A stretch of DNA of 64,000 bases from assembly GCA_963808725.1 (NCBI GenBank), contig CAWEGO010000002.1, positions 744,001-808,000 of the forward strand. The letters are read 5' to 3'. Shown here in pieces: positions 9,000 to 17,347 of this stretch. How positions within the stretch are numbered: position 1 is the first letter of the stretch; every line of letters begins with the position of its first letter. Source of the stretch: JAHFUA01 sp963808725 (GTDB lineage Bacteria; Acidobacteriota; Terriglobia; Terriglobales; Acidobacteriaceae). The translations under genes were made by a program, and so were the position numbers. Under the pieces are notes generated by a model. That model saw only the letters and a program-made list of their open reading frames with translations, was not told the origin of the DNA and did not search any database.

Positions 9000-9839
9000 C
9001 TGGCAACTGCCTTCCAAGTCGGCAAGGTCGAGATCGGCGGGGGCGAGCTGTTCCTCATCGCCGGGCCGTGCGTGATCGAAAGCGAAGCGCACGCGCTGAA
9101 GATGGCGGAGTCGATCGCCGGCGTCTGCCGCGCGCTGCGCCTGCCCTACATCTTCAAGGCGTCCTATGACAAAGCGAACCGCACTTCGATCAAGAGCTAT
9201 CGCGGGCCCGGCGTGGCCGCAGGACTCGGCATCCTGCACAAGGTCGCTGCGCGCGTGAAGATCCCAGTGCTGACCGACGTGCATGAAGCCTCGGACGTGC
9301 CGCGTGTGGCCGAGGCAGTAGACGTGCTGCAGATCCCGGCGTTCCTCTGCCGGCAGACTGACCTGATCGTGGCCGCAGCCCGCAGCGGGCGCGCGGTCAA
9401 CATCAAAAAGGGACAGTTCGTCTCGCCATGGGACATGCGCCACGCCGTGGAAAAAGCGCGCCAGGCCGGGAATGAGCGCGTGTTCCTGACCGAGCGCGGC
9501 AGCTCGTTCGGCTACAACAATCTGGTGGTGGACATGCGTTCCCTGCCAGTCATGCGCGAGTTCGCGCCCGTGGTCTTTGACGCCACCCACTCGGTGCAAC
9601 TGCCCTCGGCCGGGGCGGACGGCAAGTCCGACGCAGTGACCGGCGGCCAGCCGCAGTTCATCCCGGTGCTGGCGCGGGCGGCGGTGGCCGCGGGCGTGGA
9701 TGGCATATTTCTCGAGGTCCACGACAATCCCGAGCAAGCCAAGTCCGACGGCGCCAACGCGCTCGCGCTTTCCCGGCTGCGCGGCGTGCTGGAGCAACTG
9801 CTGGCGGTTCGAAAAGCTGTAACGTCTCGGGATTCGTAA
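9000..9839 (+). CDS. kdsA: 3-deoxy-8-phosphooctulonate synthase (Kdo-8-P synthase)
   Basis: Condenses phosphoenolpyruvate with arabinose-5-phosphate to Kdo-8-phosphate in the cytosol. Conserved blocks are IAGPCVIES, FKASYDKANRTS, QIPAFLCRQTDL, KKGQFVSP, ERGSSFGYNNLVVDMR, DATHSVQLP and EVHDNP. The Cys in GPC is typical of the metal-dependent class. Similarity starts at FQVGKVEIGGGELFLIAGPC, encoded from 9012, but no ATG, GTG or TTG lies in frame ahead of it. The only candidate is a CTG at 9000, inside a CAACTGG repeat. The first canonical start, GTG at 9072, would remove the GPC motif. The start is therefore uncertain. Partner genes kdsD (11015) and kdsC (18828) are close. Confidence 0.92.
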   Translation: MATAFQVGKVEIGGGELFLIAGPCVIESEAHALKMAESIAGVCRALRLPYIFKASYDKANRTSIKSYRGPGVAAGLGILHKVAARVKIPVLTDVHEASDVPRVAEAVDVLQIPAFLCRQTDLIVAAARSGRAVNIKKGQFVSPWDMRHAVEKARQAGNERVFLTERGSSFGYNNLVVDMRSLPVMREFAPVVFDATHSVQLPSAGADGKSDAVTGGQPQFIPVLARAAVAAGVDGIFLEVHDNPEQAKSDGANALALSRLRGVLEQLLAVRKAVTSRDS

Positions 9840-9843
9840 AGGA

Positions 9844-9883
9844 GGCTCTTGGCTTTTAGCTTTTGGCCAAAAGCCCAGAGCCC
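9844..9883. repeat. Palindromic GGCTTTTGGCC repeat, copy 2
   Basis: Hairpin-forming copy of the element at 8920-8972, starting five bases after the kdsA stop codon. It may act as a 3' end structure. Confidence 0.7.
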
Positions 9884-9916
9884 GTACGTGGGGGAGACTG
9901 CTTATAGCTTATAGTT

Positions 9917-10071
9917 GTCATTCCGAGCCGTGCGAAGGAGCGTAGCGACCGAGCGCGTGCGAGGAATCTCGGTTTATGCCGGCTACGCGAACGCCGTTCA
10001 CGATCCAAGCAGCACCAAGATCCCTCGTCGCGCTCGCCTCGCCAGCTCGGTTCGCGCTTCCTCGGGATGAC
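9917..10071. repeat. GTCATTCCGAGC...CTCGGGATGAC element
   Basis: An approximately 155-base intergenic element bounded by imperfect inverted ends (GTCATTCCGAGC and CTCGGGATGAC), with internal inverted segments such as GAGGAATCTCG and its complement-like partner. It belongs to the same family as 12039-12245 and 19487-19661. Confidence 0.65.
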
Positions 10072-10085
10072 CCGTTGAGATTTCT

Positions 10086-10934
10086 ATGATTCGATATCGC
10101 ACGGCATTCATCGCGCTGTTCCTGCTCTCACTACCTATGACCGCGCAGGACTTTGCTCCGCTTGAGCGCTGGAAAGCGGCGGTGCTTTCGGGCGACGATG
10201 CGGCGCTGCGCGCGCTGTATTCCGCGAATCCTCCTGCGGACATTCAGAACCCCAAGAAGCAGCCTATTCCGCTCGCCGACGAACTCAGGTTCTGGGAGGG
10301 GTTGAAAGGTCAGGGGCTCTCGGCGATGAAGATCGAGATCGCGAAGCTCGAGCCCGGACCGTTCGCAGGCTCGCAACTGGTGGCGTTCGAAACCGAGCTG
10401 CGCTTGAAGACGAGTTCTGGATTCAAGACGGAATACGTCATCCAGACCCAGGTGTGGCAGACCGGCGCCGCCCCATCGATCGTAGCTGCGGTTCGCGGGG
10501 ATCCCCGGCGTCTGAAACAGCCGTTGAAGCTCAATCCCAACCTCTACAATCCGCAGGCGGACGCTAAGCTCGAGATCAAAGAAGCTCTGGAACGTGCCGC
10601 GCGCACACACAAGAACGTGATCCTGGTGTTCGGCGGCAACTGGTGTTACGACTGCCACGTACTCGACCTGGCATTCCATCACCCGGAAATCGAGCCCACG
10701 CTCAAGGCGCATTTCCTGGTGGTGCACGTGGATGTCGGCGAGTACGACAAGAACCTCGACTTGGCGGAGCAGTACCAGGTTCCGCTGAAGAAAGGCGTGC
10801 CCGCGCTGGCGGTGCTGGCGTCCGACGGCAAGCTGCTCTACAGCCAGCGCGGAGGCGAGTTCGAGGCGGCGCGCTCGCTGGCGCCCGAGGACGTGGTGGC
10901 CTTCCTCAAGAAGTGGCAACCGGCAATGAAGTGA
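10086..10934 (+). CDS. Secreted thioredoxin-like protein
   Basis: 282 aa with an N-terminal signal peptide (about 1-20, AFIALFLLSLPMTAQ). The C-terminal half is a thioredoxin fold with the redox pair in GGNWCYDCHVLD, at about residues 182-193, followed by VVHVDVGEYDKNLDLAEQYQ and KKGVPALAVLASDGKLL. The first half is a separate beta-rich domain of unknown role. It is probably a periplasmic disulfide or thiol protein. It sits between kdsA and kdsD but has no known role in Kdo synthesis. Confidence 0.85.
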   Translation: MIRYRTAFIALFLLSLPMTAQDFAPLERWKAAVLSGDDAALRALYSANPPADIQNPKKQPIPLADELRFWEGLKGQGLSAMKIEIAKLEPGPFAGSQLVAFETELRLKTSSGFKTEYVIQTQVWQTGAAPSIVAAVRGDPRRLKQPLKLNPNLYNPQADAKLEIKEALERAARTHKNVILVFGGNWCYDCHVLDLAFHHPEIEPTLKAHFLVVHVDVGEYDKNLDLAEQYQVPLKKGVPALAVLASDGKLLYSQRGGEFEAARSLAPEDVVAFLKKWQPAMK

Positions 10935-10990
10935 ACGCTCTTGGCTCTTGGCTTTTGGCCAAAAGCCAAGAGCCAACAGCCAAGAGCGTC
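10935..10990. repeat. Palindromic GGCTTTTGGCC repeat, copy 3
   Basis: Starts directly at the thioredoxin-like stop codon and contains GGCTCTTGGCTTTTGGCC and its complement. It fills the whole gap up to 25 bases before kdsD. Confidence 0.75.
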
Positions 10991-11014
10991 TTTTTGTTAC
11001 CATCTCCACTTTCC

Positions 11015-11998
11015 ATGCGACACATCGGCGAGAACGTGGTGCGCATCGAGGCGGAGGCGCTCAAGGCGTTGGCCGATCGACTGGCCGGTCCCATGGCCAA
11101 GGCATTCGAGCAGGCGGTCGAGATGCTCTACGGCTGCGGCGGACGCGTGGTCGTGACCGGCATGGGCAAGAGCGGACTGGTGGCGCGCAAGATCGCGGCC
11201 ACGCTCAGCTCGACCGGAACCCCGGCGCTGTTCCTGCATCCGGCGGAGGCCGTGCACGGCGACCTCGGCATGCTGGTACGCGGCGACGTGGTGCTGGCGC
11301 TATCTTCCAGCGGGGAGACGGAGGAGATCGTCGCCTTGTTGCCGACCATCAAGCGTCTGGGGCTGGGGCTGATCGCCATGACGGGGGATTCGTTGAATGG
11401 CAAAGCCAAGCTGTCCACGCTGGCGCAGGTGGCCGATGTGGCGCTCGATTGCTCGGTCGCGCAGGAAGCCTGCTCGCTGGGCCTCGCGCCCACCGCCTCG
11501 ACCACCACCATGCTCGCGCTGGGCGACGCGCTAGCGCTGGCGCTGGCGGAAAAGCGTGGCTTCAAGGAAGAAGATTTTGCCGATCTGCATCCCGGGGGCA
11601 AGCTGGGCAAGAAGCTGGCGCGCGTCGGATCGCTGATGCACTCGGGCGACGCGGTGCCGCTGGTCGCTCCCACCACGCGCATGCAGGACGTAATCTACGA
11701 GATGTCGCGCAAGGGATTGGGCCTCACCACCGTGGTCGAGGGCGAGAAGCTGGTGGGCGTAATCTCGGACGGCGATCTGCGCCGGCTGCTCGAACGCCGT
11801 GGCAAAGACATCCTCGACCTCACCGCCGCCGAGTGCATGACGCGCAATCCCAAGACGATCCAGCGCGACGAATTCGCTGTCACCGCGCTGAACACCATGG
11901 AGCAGAAGAAGATCACTTCGCTGGTGGTGGTGGATGGCAACGGGCGGTTGGAGGGCATCGTGCACCTGCACGATCTATGGGGAACACAGATGGTGTGA
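11015..11998 (+). CDS. kdsD: Arabinose-5-phosphate isomerase (KpsF/GutQ family)
   Basis: 327 aa. Converts ribulose-5-phosphate to arabinose-5-phosphate, the substrate of KdsA. An N-terminal SIS domain (VVVTGMGKSGLVARKIAATL, then SSTGTPALFLHPAEAVHGDL) is followed by two CBS domains from about residue 205. The frame stays open upstream to 10643, but that part overlaps the thioredoxin gene and the repeat. The family begins with MRHIGENVVRIEAEAL, so ATG 11015 is chosen. Full length for the family. Confidence 0.95.
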   Translation: MRHIGENVVRIEAEALKALADRLAGPMAKAFEQAVEMLYGCGGRVVVTGMGKSGLVARKIAATLSSTGTPALFLHPAEAVHGDLGMLVRGDVVLALSSSGETEEIVALLPTIKRLGLGLIAMTGDSLNGKAKLSTLAQVADVALDCSVAQEACSLGLAPTASTTTMLALGDALALALAEKRGFKEEDFADLHPGGKLGKKLARVGSLMHSGDAVPLVAPTTRMQDVIYEMSRKGLGLTTVVEGEKLVGVISDGDLRRLLERRGKDILDLTAAECMTRNPKTIQRDEFAVTALNTMEQKKITSLVVVDGNGRLEGIVHLHDLWGTQMV

Positions 11999-12038
11999 TT
12001 GCAGGCGATGCCTCTTAGGTACGAGTCCTGTCTGGAGT

Positions 12039-12245
12039 GTCATCCTGAGCTTGCGACCGCGTGGTTTTCTGTTTGCGGCCCGTTTCTGGGCCGCGCGGTC
12101 GCAAACGAAGGATCTAGATACTGTCATTCCTCACCCATGAAGTTTTGGTACGCCTGCTCTGCCAGCATGGGCTGGCACAGGAATGCGCAGATCCTTCGCT
12201 CGCCCTCACCTCGCTTATGCTCGGCTTGGGCGAACTCAGGATGAC
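12039..12245. repeat. Inverted-end intergenic element between kdsD and proS
   Basis: Bounded by GTCATCCTGAGC at 12039-12050 and ACTCAGGATGAC at 12234-12245, with an internal boundary near 12110-12135 (GAAGGATCT ... TGTCATTCC). It looks like two head-to-head half-elements. No gene is seen in 12000-12318. Confidence 0.7.
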
Positions 12246-12258
12246 AAGCCCTTTAGGA

Positions 12259-12289
12259 TTGTCTGGAGGTGGCGCGCTTCCTTTACAAT
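12259..12289 (+). promoter_or_regulatory. Candidate sigma-70 promoter of proS
   Basis: TTGTCT at 12259-12264 and TACAAT at 12284-12289, spaced 19 bases. Initiation near 12296 would leave a leader of about 23 bases before the proS ATG. Confidence 0.5.
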
Positions 12290-12318
12290 AAAAATTTCCG
12301 TTCCAGAGAGAGCACTGC

Positions 12319-14085
12319 ATGCACCGCTGGTCACAACTGTTTATTCCCACGCTGCGCGAGGCCCCGGCCGATGCCGAGGTCGCCAGCCACAAGTACCTGG
12401 TGCGCGCCGGATACATCCGCCAACTGGCAGCAGGGCTGTATTCGTTCCTGCTACTGGGGCAGCGGTCGAAGCTGAAGATCACGCAGATTGTCCGCGAAGA
12501 GATGGACAAGATCGGGCAGGAGTTCTATCTGCCGGCGCTGAACCCGCGCGAGCTATGGGAATCGAGCGGCCGCTGGACGGCGATGGGCGAGAACATGTTC
12601 CGCCTGAAGGACCGCGGCGGACGCGAACTCTGCCTGGGCATGACCCACGAAGAAGGTATGACCGAGATCGCCCGCAAGGAGCTGCGCAGCTACAAGGAGC
12701 TGCCGCAGATCTGGTACCAGATCCAGGAGAAGTTTCGTGACGAGCCGCGGCCGAAGTCCGGCTTGCTGCGAGTGCGGCAGTTCACCATGAAGGATTCGTA
12801 CTCCTTCGACATCGACGCGGCCGGCCTCGACGTTTCTTACAAGAAGCATGACGGAGCCTACCGCCGCATCTTCGACCGCTGCGGCTTAAAGTACGTCGTC
12901 GTCGAAGCGCACTCGGGAGCGATGGGCGGCTCGCAGTCGCACGAGTTCATGGTAATGACCGAAGCGGGCGAAGACTTCGTCGCGAGCTGCGCGAAGTGCG
13001 GTTACGCAGCCAACCTGGAGAAGGCCACGTCGCGCGTGGAGCCGGTCGAGGACCTCGCACCCACCGGCACCGGCAAGCCTGAATTGGCACACACGCCGGG
13101 CCTGAAGACGGTGGAGGAAGTCGCAAAGTATCTCGGCGTGTCGCCCAAACAGAAGATGAAGACCATGGCCTACATGGCCGTGGAAGAGGACGGCAAGACC
13201 GGCGAAAGCCGCAACCGGCCGGTGATCGCCTTCGTGCGCGGCGACCACCAGTTGAATGAAGCGAAGCTGTCGTCGGCGGTCGAAGGACGCGTCTTCCGCC
13301 CGATGCATCCGGAAGAAATCCAGGAGATTTTCGGCTCGCCGGCCGGTTTCCTGGGACCGGTCGGCATCCCGCCGTCGAAGAACAAGTACGGTCCGCCCAT
13401 CCTGCTGGTGGACACGGCGCTCCAGGGGCGGACCAACCTGGTTTCCGGCGCCAACAAAGAGGACTACCACTTGCGTAATATCACGCCGGGACGGGATTTT
13501 CAGGTAGAACAGTGGGTGGACCTGCGCACCGTCAGCGAAGGCGAAGGCTGCCCCAATTGTGGTGCACCGCTGGTGGTGGGCAAGGCGGTGGAGATCGGAC
13601 ACATCTTCAAGCTGGGCTACAAGTACTCGGAGTCCATGGGCGCGCGGGTGCTGGACAAGGACGGCAAGGAAGTCACTCCGATCATGGGCAGCTACGGCAT
13701 CGGCATCGAGCGAATCCTGACCGCCGCGGTCGAGCAGAACCATGACAACGATGGTTTCTGGCTGCCGCCGCAGATCGCGCCCTTCGAAATCGTGGTCACG
13801 CCCACAAATTTCGGCGATGCGAACATCCAGCAGGCGGCCATCGAAGTCACCGAGAAGCTGGAAGCCGCCGGTTACGATGTGCTGCTGGACGACCGTAACG
13901 AGCGCCCTGGGGTCAAGTTCAAGGACGCTGACCTGGTGGGCATGCCCTTCCGAGTGACTGTTGGCAGGAAGGTTTCCGAGGGTAAAGTAGAGGTGGTGGA
14001 GCGCTCGACACGCAAAATTGAGGATGCTACTATCGGCGGCATAGCAACCCATTTTGGCGACAAGGTGCTCCGGCCGGCTAGCTGA
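12319..14085 (+). CDS. proS: Prolyl-tRNA synthetase, bacterial type
   Basis: 588 aa cytosolic class II synthetase that charges tRNA-Pro. The N-terminal core carries the class II motifs (KYLVRAGYIRQLAAGLYSFL, FRDEPRPKSGLLRVRQFTMK). An editing insertion domain lies in the middle at about residues 240-400 (GDHQLNEAKLSSAVEGRVF), as in the bacterial-type enzyme. The catalytic core resumes with IMGSYGIGIERILTAAVEQ, and an anticodon-binding domain ends the protein (DDRNERPGVKFKDADLVGMP). Full length, no anomalies. Confidence 0.98.
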   Translation: MHRWSQLFIPTLREAPADAEVASHKYLVRAGYIRQLAAGLYSFLLLGQRSKLKITQIVREEMDKIGQEFYLPALNPRELWESSGRWTAMGENMFRLKDRGGRELCLGMTHEEGMTEIARKELRSYKELPQIWYQIQEKFRDEPRPKSGLLRVRQFTMKDSYSFDIDAAGLDVSYKKHDGAYRRIFDRCGLKYVVVEAHSGAMGGSQSHEFMVMTEAGEDFVASCAKCGYAANLEKATSRVEPVEDLAPTGTGKPELAHTPGLKTVEEVAKYLGVSPKQKMKTMAYMAVEEDGKTGESRNRPVIAFVRGDHQLNEAKLSSAVEGRVFRPMHPEEIQEIFGSPAGFLGPVGIPPSKNKYGPPILLVDTALQGRTNLVSGANKEDYHLRNITPGRDFQVEQWVDLRTVSEGEGCPNCGAPLVVGKAVEIGHIFKLGYKYSESMGARVLDKDGKEVTPIMGSYGIGIERILTAAVEQNHDNDGFWLPPQIAPFEIVVTPTNFGDANIQQAAIEVTEKLEAAGYDVLLDDRNERPGVKFKDADLVGMPFRVTVGRKVSEGKVEVVERSTRKIEDATIGGIATHFGDKVLRPAS

Positions 14086-14101
14086 GCGAAGCGCGCCCGG
14101 A

Positions 14102-14443
14102 ATGAAGAGCCTCAAGCCTGTTATCGGAGTATTGCTGGTAGTGGCGGCGTTGTATGCCGCCTGGCTGGTGTTGCCTCCCTACATCAGTGATTACGAATTC
14201 CAGGATGACGTCACCAACGAGGCTCTGGTCAACTCGTACAGCACCAAGAGCGAGCTGGACATCCGCAATACTCTGGCGAAGAAAGCCGCGGAGTACGGCA
14301 TCCCGCTGAAAGCGGAGCAGATCCACGTGCAGCGCAATGGACCCGAGCTTGCCATCTGGGCCGATTACAGCGTGCACATTGACCTGCCGGGCTTCCCGCT
14401 GGACCTGAATTTCCATCCCGCGACCAAGAACAAGCGCATCTGA
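14102..14443 (+). CDS. Small membrane-anchored protein, DUF4845-like
   Basis: 113 aa beginning MKSLKPVIGVLLVVAALYAA, a single N-terminal membrane segment. A periplasmic domain follows (FQDDVTNEALVNSYSTKSEL, then DIRNTLAKKAAEYGIP). The pattern resembles DUF4845-type proteins, whose role is unknown. It starts 16 bases after proS, so it probably shares its transcript; the frame extends back into proS to 14054, but ATG 14102 is at the membrane segment. Bases 14444-14632 hold no gene. Confidence 0.7.
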   Translation: MKSLKPVIGVLLVVAALYAAWLVLPPYISDYEFQDDVTNEALVNSYSTKSELDIRNTLAKKAAEYGIPLKAEQIHVQRNGPELAIWADYSVHIDLPGFPLDLNFHPATKNKRI

Positions 14444-14632
14444 GCGCGCGCCCTTAAGCCTTGGGCCGAACGCACGACCAGCGTTGGGCCGCCGTACCCT
14501 AGCCGAGGCAAGGAACTTTGCGGGACAATACGCAAGACGCCGGTGGGTGGCATCTAAATGATTTGGAGCAGCACATAGCGGAATGAACTGCAGCAACGTC
14601 TTAATTGAAGTAGAGCACTCCCTCAATCGATT

Positions 14633-17230
14633 GTGCCGATAAAACTCAAGATCCCGAAATTCCTGGCCACCGCGGGTGCGCACGGCCGGTGGTCGCATCC
14701 GGCGGTGAGACTGGCACTCGCGGCCATGCTGCTGGTGGTCTTTGCCGCCCTCGGCGTCTTCGCCTACTACTACGTCAAGTACGAAAGGATCGTGGAGCGG
14801 CGGATGCAGGGCCCCATCTTCGCCAACGCCGCCAAGATCTACGCCCTGCCCAAGCTGGTGCGTACCGGCGACAAGATCACGGTGCACCAGATCGCCGCCG
14901 AACTCCGGCGGGCCGGCTATACCGAAGGCGGCGACTCGCCGATGGGCACCTTCAAGCTGGTCAAGGCGGGGATCGAGATCAGGCCTGGGCCTGCCTCCTA
15001 TCACAGCGCTGAAGGGGCGGTCATTCGCGTCAGTGAAGGCCAGGTGGAAAAGATTGTCACCACCGACGACAAGCAAGACGAACTGGCGGCCTACGAACTG
15101 GAGCCTCAGCTCGTTACCGCGCTCTCCGACAGCGAGCTGCGGGCCAAGCGCCGCCTGGTCAGCTTTAATGAGATCCCCAAGGTCATGCTGGACGCGGTGC
15201 TGGCCATTGAAGACCGCCGCTTCTTCCAGCACGCCGGGGTCAACTACTACCGGCTGATGGAAGCGGCGCTGGTGGATTTGCGCAGCGGGCGCCACGAGCA
15301 GGGCGGATCCACGCTGACTATGCAGATCGCGCGCGGCTTCTTCCTCAGCCCGCAGAAGACCGTCAAGCGCAAGCTGGCGGAGATGCTCATCGCGTGGCAA
15401 CTGGAGCACCGTCTCTCCAAGCCACAACTGTTCGAGATGTATGCCAACTCGGTGTACATGGGACAGCGCGGCTCCTTCACCATCCAGGGCTTCGGCGAGG
15501 CGGCGCAGGCCTACTTCGGCAAGGACATCAAGAACCTGACCCTGCCTGAAGCCGCGCTGCTGGCCGGGATGATCCAGCGCCCGAACTACCTCTCGCCCTA
15601 CAAGTACCCGGAGCGGACGCAGGAGCGCCGTAACCTGGTGCTCGATTCCATGGTGGAGACGGAAGCCATCACCCGCGAGCAAGCGGACAAAGCCAAGGCG
15701 ATGCCGCTCAAGCTCGCCCCGCCCAACGTCGAGGCCAGCGACGCTCCCTACTTCGTGGACCTGGTGAAAGATGTTCTCGCGCCTAAGTTTCCCGAACGCG
15801 AGATGAACGAGCACGGCTACCGCATCTACACCACCCTCGATCCGCAACTGCAGGAAGCCGCGGCGGAAGCGGTGCAGATGGGCGTCAAGCTGATCGACGC
15901 CAAAGTGGAAAAGCTGCGCACCAAGCGGACGAAGGTTGGGACCGGCAAAACCGCCAAGTGGGAGACGACGGTGCAGCCGGGACCGCTGGCCCAGGTGGCG
16001 CTGGTGGCCATGGACCCGCATAGCGGTGATGTGCTGGCGCTGGTGGGCGGGCGCAACTATGGGTTCAGCCAACTGAACCATGCAGCCGCAAAGCGCCCCA
16101 CCGGCTCCGTCTTCAAACCCTTTGTGTACGCCGCGGCCATCAACACCGGACTGGACGGAAATCCGGTGCTGACGCCGGCCTCGATCGTGGACGACTCCCC
16201 CACCACGTTTTCCTATGGCGACCAGATCTATGAGCCGCGCAACTACAAAGAGGAGTATCACGGTCCGGTCAACGCCACCTACGCGCTCTCGCACTCGCTG
16301 AACAACGCTACCGTCAAAGTGGCGGAGATGACTGGCTACGACAAGGTGGCGGCGCTGGCGCGCGCGGCGGGCATCAAGTCGGTGCAGGCCACGCCGGCCA
16401 TCGCCCTCGGCGCCTATGACGCCACGCCGATCGACATCGCCAGCGCTTACACCATCTTCGCCAACGGCGGGGTGAAGATTTCCCCGCTGCTGGTCACCTC
16501 GGTACGCGATGCCCAGGGCGAAGTGATCCAGGACTACACGCCCGAGACGCATCCGGTGCTCGATCCGCGGGTCGCCTACATCATGACCAGCATGATGGAG
16601 TCGGTCGTCAACTCGGGCACTGCCGCCGGAGTGCGCGCCCGCGGCTTCACCGCTCCCGCCGCCGGCAAAACCGGCACCTCGCATGACGGCTGGTTCGCCG
16701 GCTACACCTCGAACCTGCTGTGCATCGTGTGGGTCGGCTTCGACGACTACAGCGACCTGCGGCTGAGCGGAGCCGATACCGCGGCGCCCATCTGGGCGGA
16801 GTTCATGAAGAAGGCGGTCACCCTCCCCGACTATCGGGGGGTGAAGCCGTTCACCCAGCCTTCCGGCGTGGTGGACGTGAAGCTGGACAAGGTGACCAAC
16901 CGGCTGGCCACTCCTACCTGCCCCGACGACTACGTCGCGGCCTTCCTGGCGGGCACCGAGCCCACCGACACCTGCGATCACATGGCCGCAACCGAGCAAC
17001 CGGGCTTCTTCTCGCGCATCCTAGGCCTGGGGCCGAAACCTTCACCACCCCCCGCGGTGTCTAATACAACAACGCCGCCGGGCCAAAACCCGGCGCAGCC
17101 ACCAACCTCGGCGGAATCCGAGGCGGCGGCGAAAAAGAAGAAAGGGTTGTTCGGCAAGATCGTGGGGGTCTTCAAGGGCGACAATAACAACAAGGACGCG
17201 CCTGATCCCGGCACTCAAGACCGGCGATAG
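14633..17230 (+). CDS. Bifunctional penicillin-binding protein (class A, PBP1b-like)
   Basis: 865 aa inner-membrane enzyme that polymerises and cross-links peptidoglycan in the periplasm. Membrane segment at about 26-46; a UB2H-like domain (GPIFANAAKIYALPKLV); a GT51 transglycosylase domain with EDRRFF and QGGSTLTMQIARG; then a transpeptidase domain with SxxK in GSVFKPF, SxN in SHSLNNATVK and KTGT in AAGKTGTSHDGW. The UB2H domain points to the PBP1b rather than PBP1a branch. The tail is Pro-rich and ends in a basic stretch. The start is a GTG. No other cell-wall gene is adjacent. Confidence 0.93.
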   Translation: MPIKLKIPKFLATAGAHGRWSHPAVRLALAAMLLVVFAALGVFAYYYVKYERIVERRMQGPIFANAAKIYALPKLVRTGDKITVHQIAAELRRAGYTEGGDSPMGTFKLVKAGIEIRPGPASYHSAEGAVIRVSEGQVEKIVTTDDKQDELAAYELEPQLVTALSDSELRAKRRLVSFNEIPKVMLDAVLAIEDRRFFQHAGVNYYRLMEAALVDLRSGRHEQGGSTLTMQIARGFFLSPQKTVKRKLAEMLIAWQLEHRLSKPQLFEMYANSVYMGQRGSFTIQGFGEAAQAYFGKDIKNLTLPEAALLAGMIQRPNYLSPYKYPERTQERRNLVLDSMVETEAITREQADKAKAMPLKLAPPNVEASDAPYFVDLVKDVLAPKFPEREMNEHGYRIYTTLDPQLQEAAAEAVQMGVKLIDAKVEKLRTKRTKVGTGKTAKWETTVQPGPLAQVALVAMDPHSGDVLALVGGRNYGFSQLNHAAAKRPTGSVFKPFVYAAAINTGLDGNPVLTPASIVDDSPTTFSYGDQIYEPRNYKEEYHGPVNATYALSHSLNNATVKVAEMTGYDKVAALARAAGIKSVQATPAIALGAYDATPIDIASAYTIFANGGVKISPLLVTSVRDAQGEVIQDYTPETHPVLDPRVAYIMTSMMESVVNSGTAAGVRARGFTAPAAGKTGTSHDGWFAGYTSNLLCIVWVGFDDYSDLRLSGADTAAPIWAEFMKKAVTLPDYRGVKPFTQPSGVVDVKLDKVTNRLATPTCPDDYVAAFLAGTEPTDTCDHMAATEQPGFFSRILGLGPKPSPPPAVSNTTTPPGQNPAQPPTSAESEAAAKKKKGLFGKIVGVFKGDNNNKDAPDPGTQDRR

Positions 17231-17261
17231 CGACCGGCACGGGGATCGGGACATGGGGTGA

Positions 17262-17333
17262 TCGGGTCATCGGGTCATTTGAAAAGCAGGCTTTCAGATC
17301 ATCCGATCTCCCGGTGACCCGATTTCCCGATGG
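17262..17333. repeat. GGGTCATCGGGTCA / TGACCCGATTTCCCGAT inverted repeat
   Basis: Repeats of ATCGGGTCA are followed by complementary TGACCCGAT units across the gap between the penicillin-binding protein and the TPR gene. This can form a hairpin ahead of the TPR leader. Confidence 0.6.
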
Positions 17334-17347
17334 TTCTGGAGGTGCTT

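Noticed and set aside
9072..9839. kdsA starting at GTG 9072
   Set aside because: This would delete the conserved IAGPC strand. It is kept only as the first canonical codon.
10643..11014. Long upstream extension of kdsD
   Set aside because: It overlaps the thioredoxin-like gene in another frame and runs through a palindromic repeat; the family start is at 11015.
14078..16999. A 973-codon minus-strand open frame opposite the penicillin-binding protein
   Set aside because: Antisense shadow of a well-recognised gene; its translation is rich in His, Arg and Gly without any domain.
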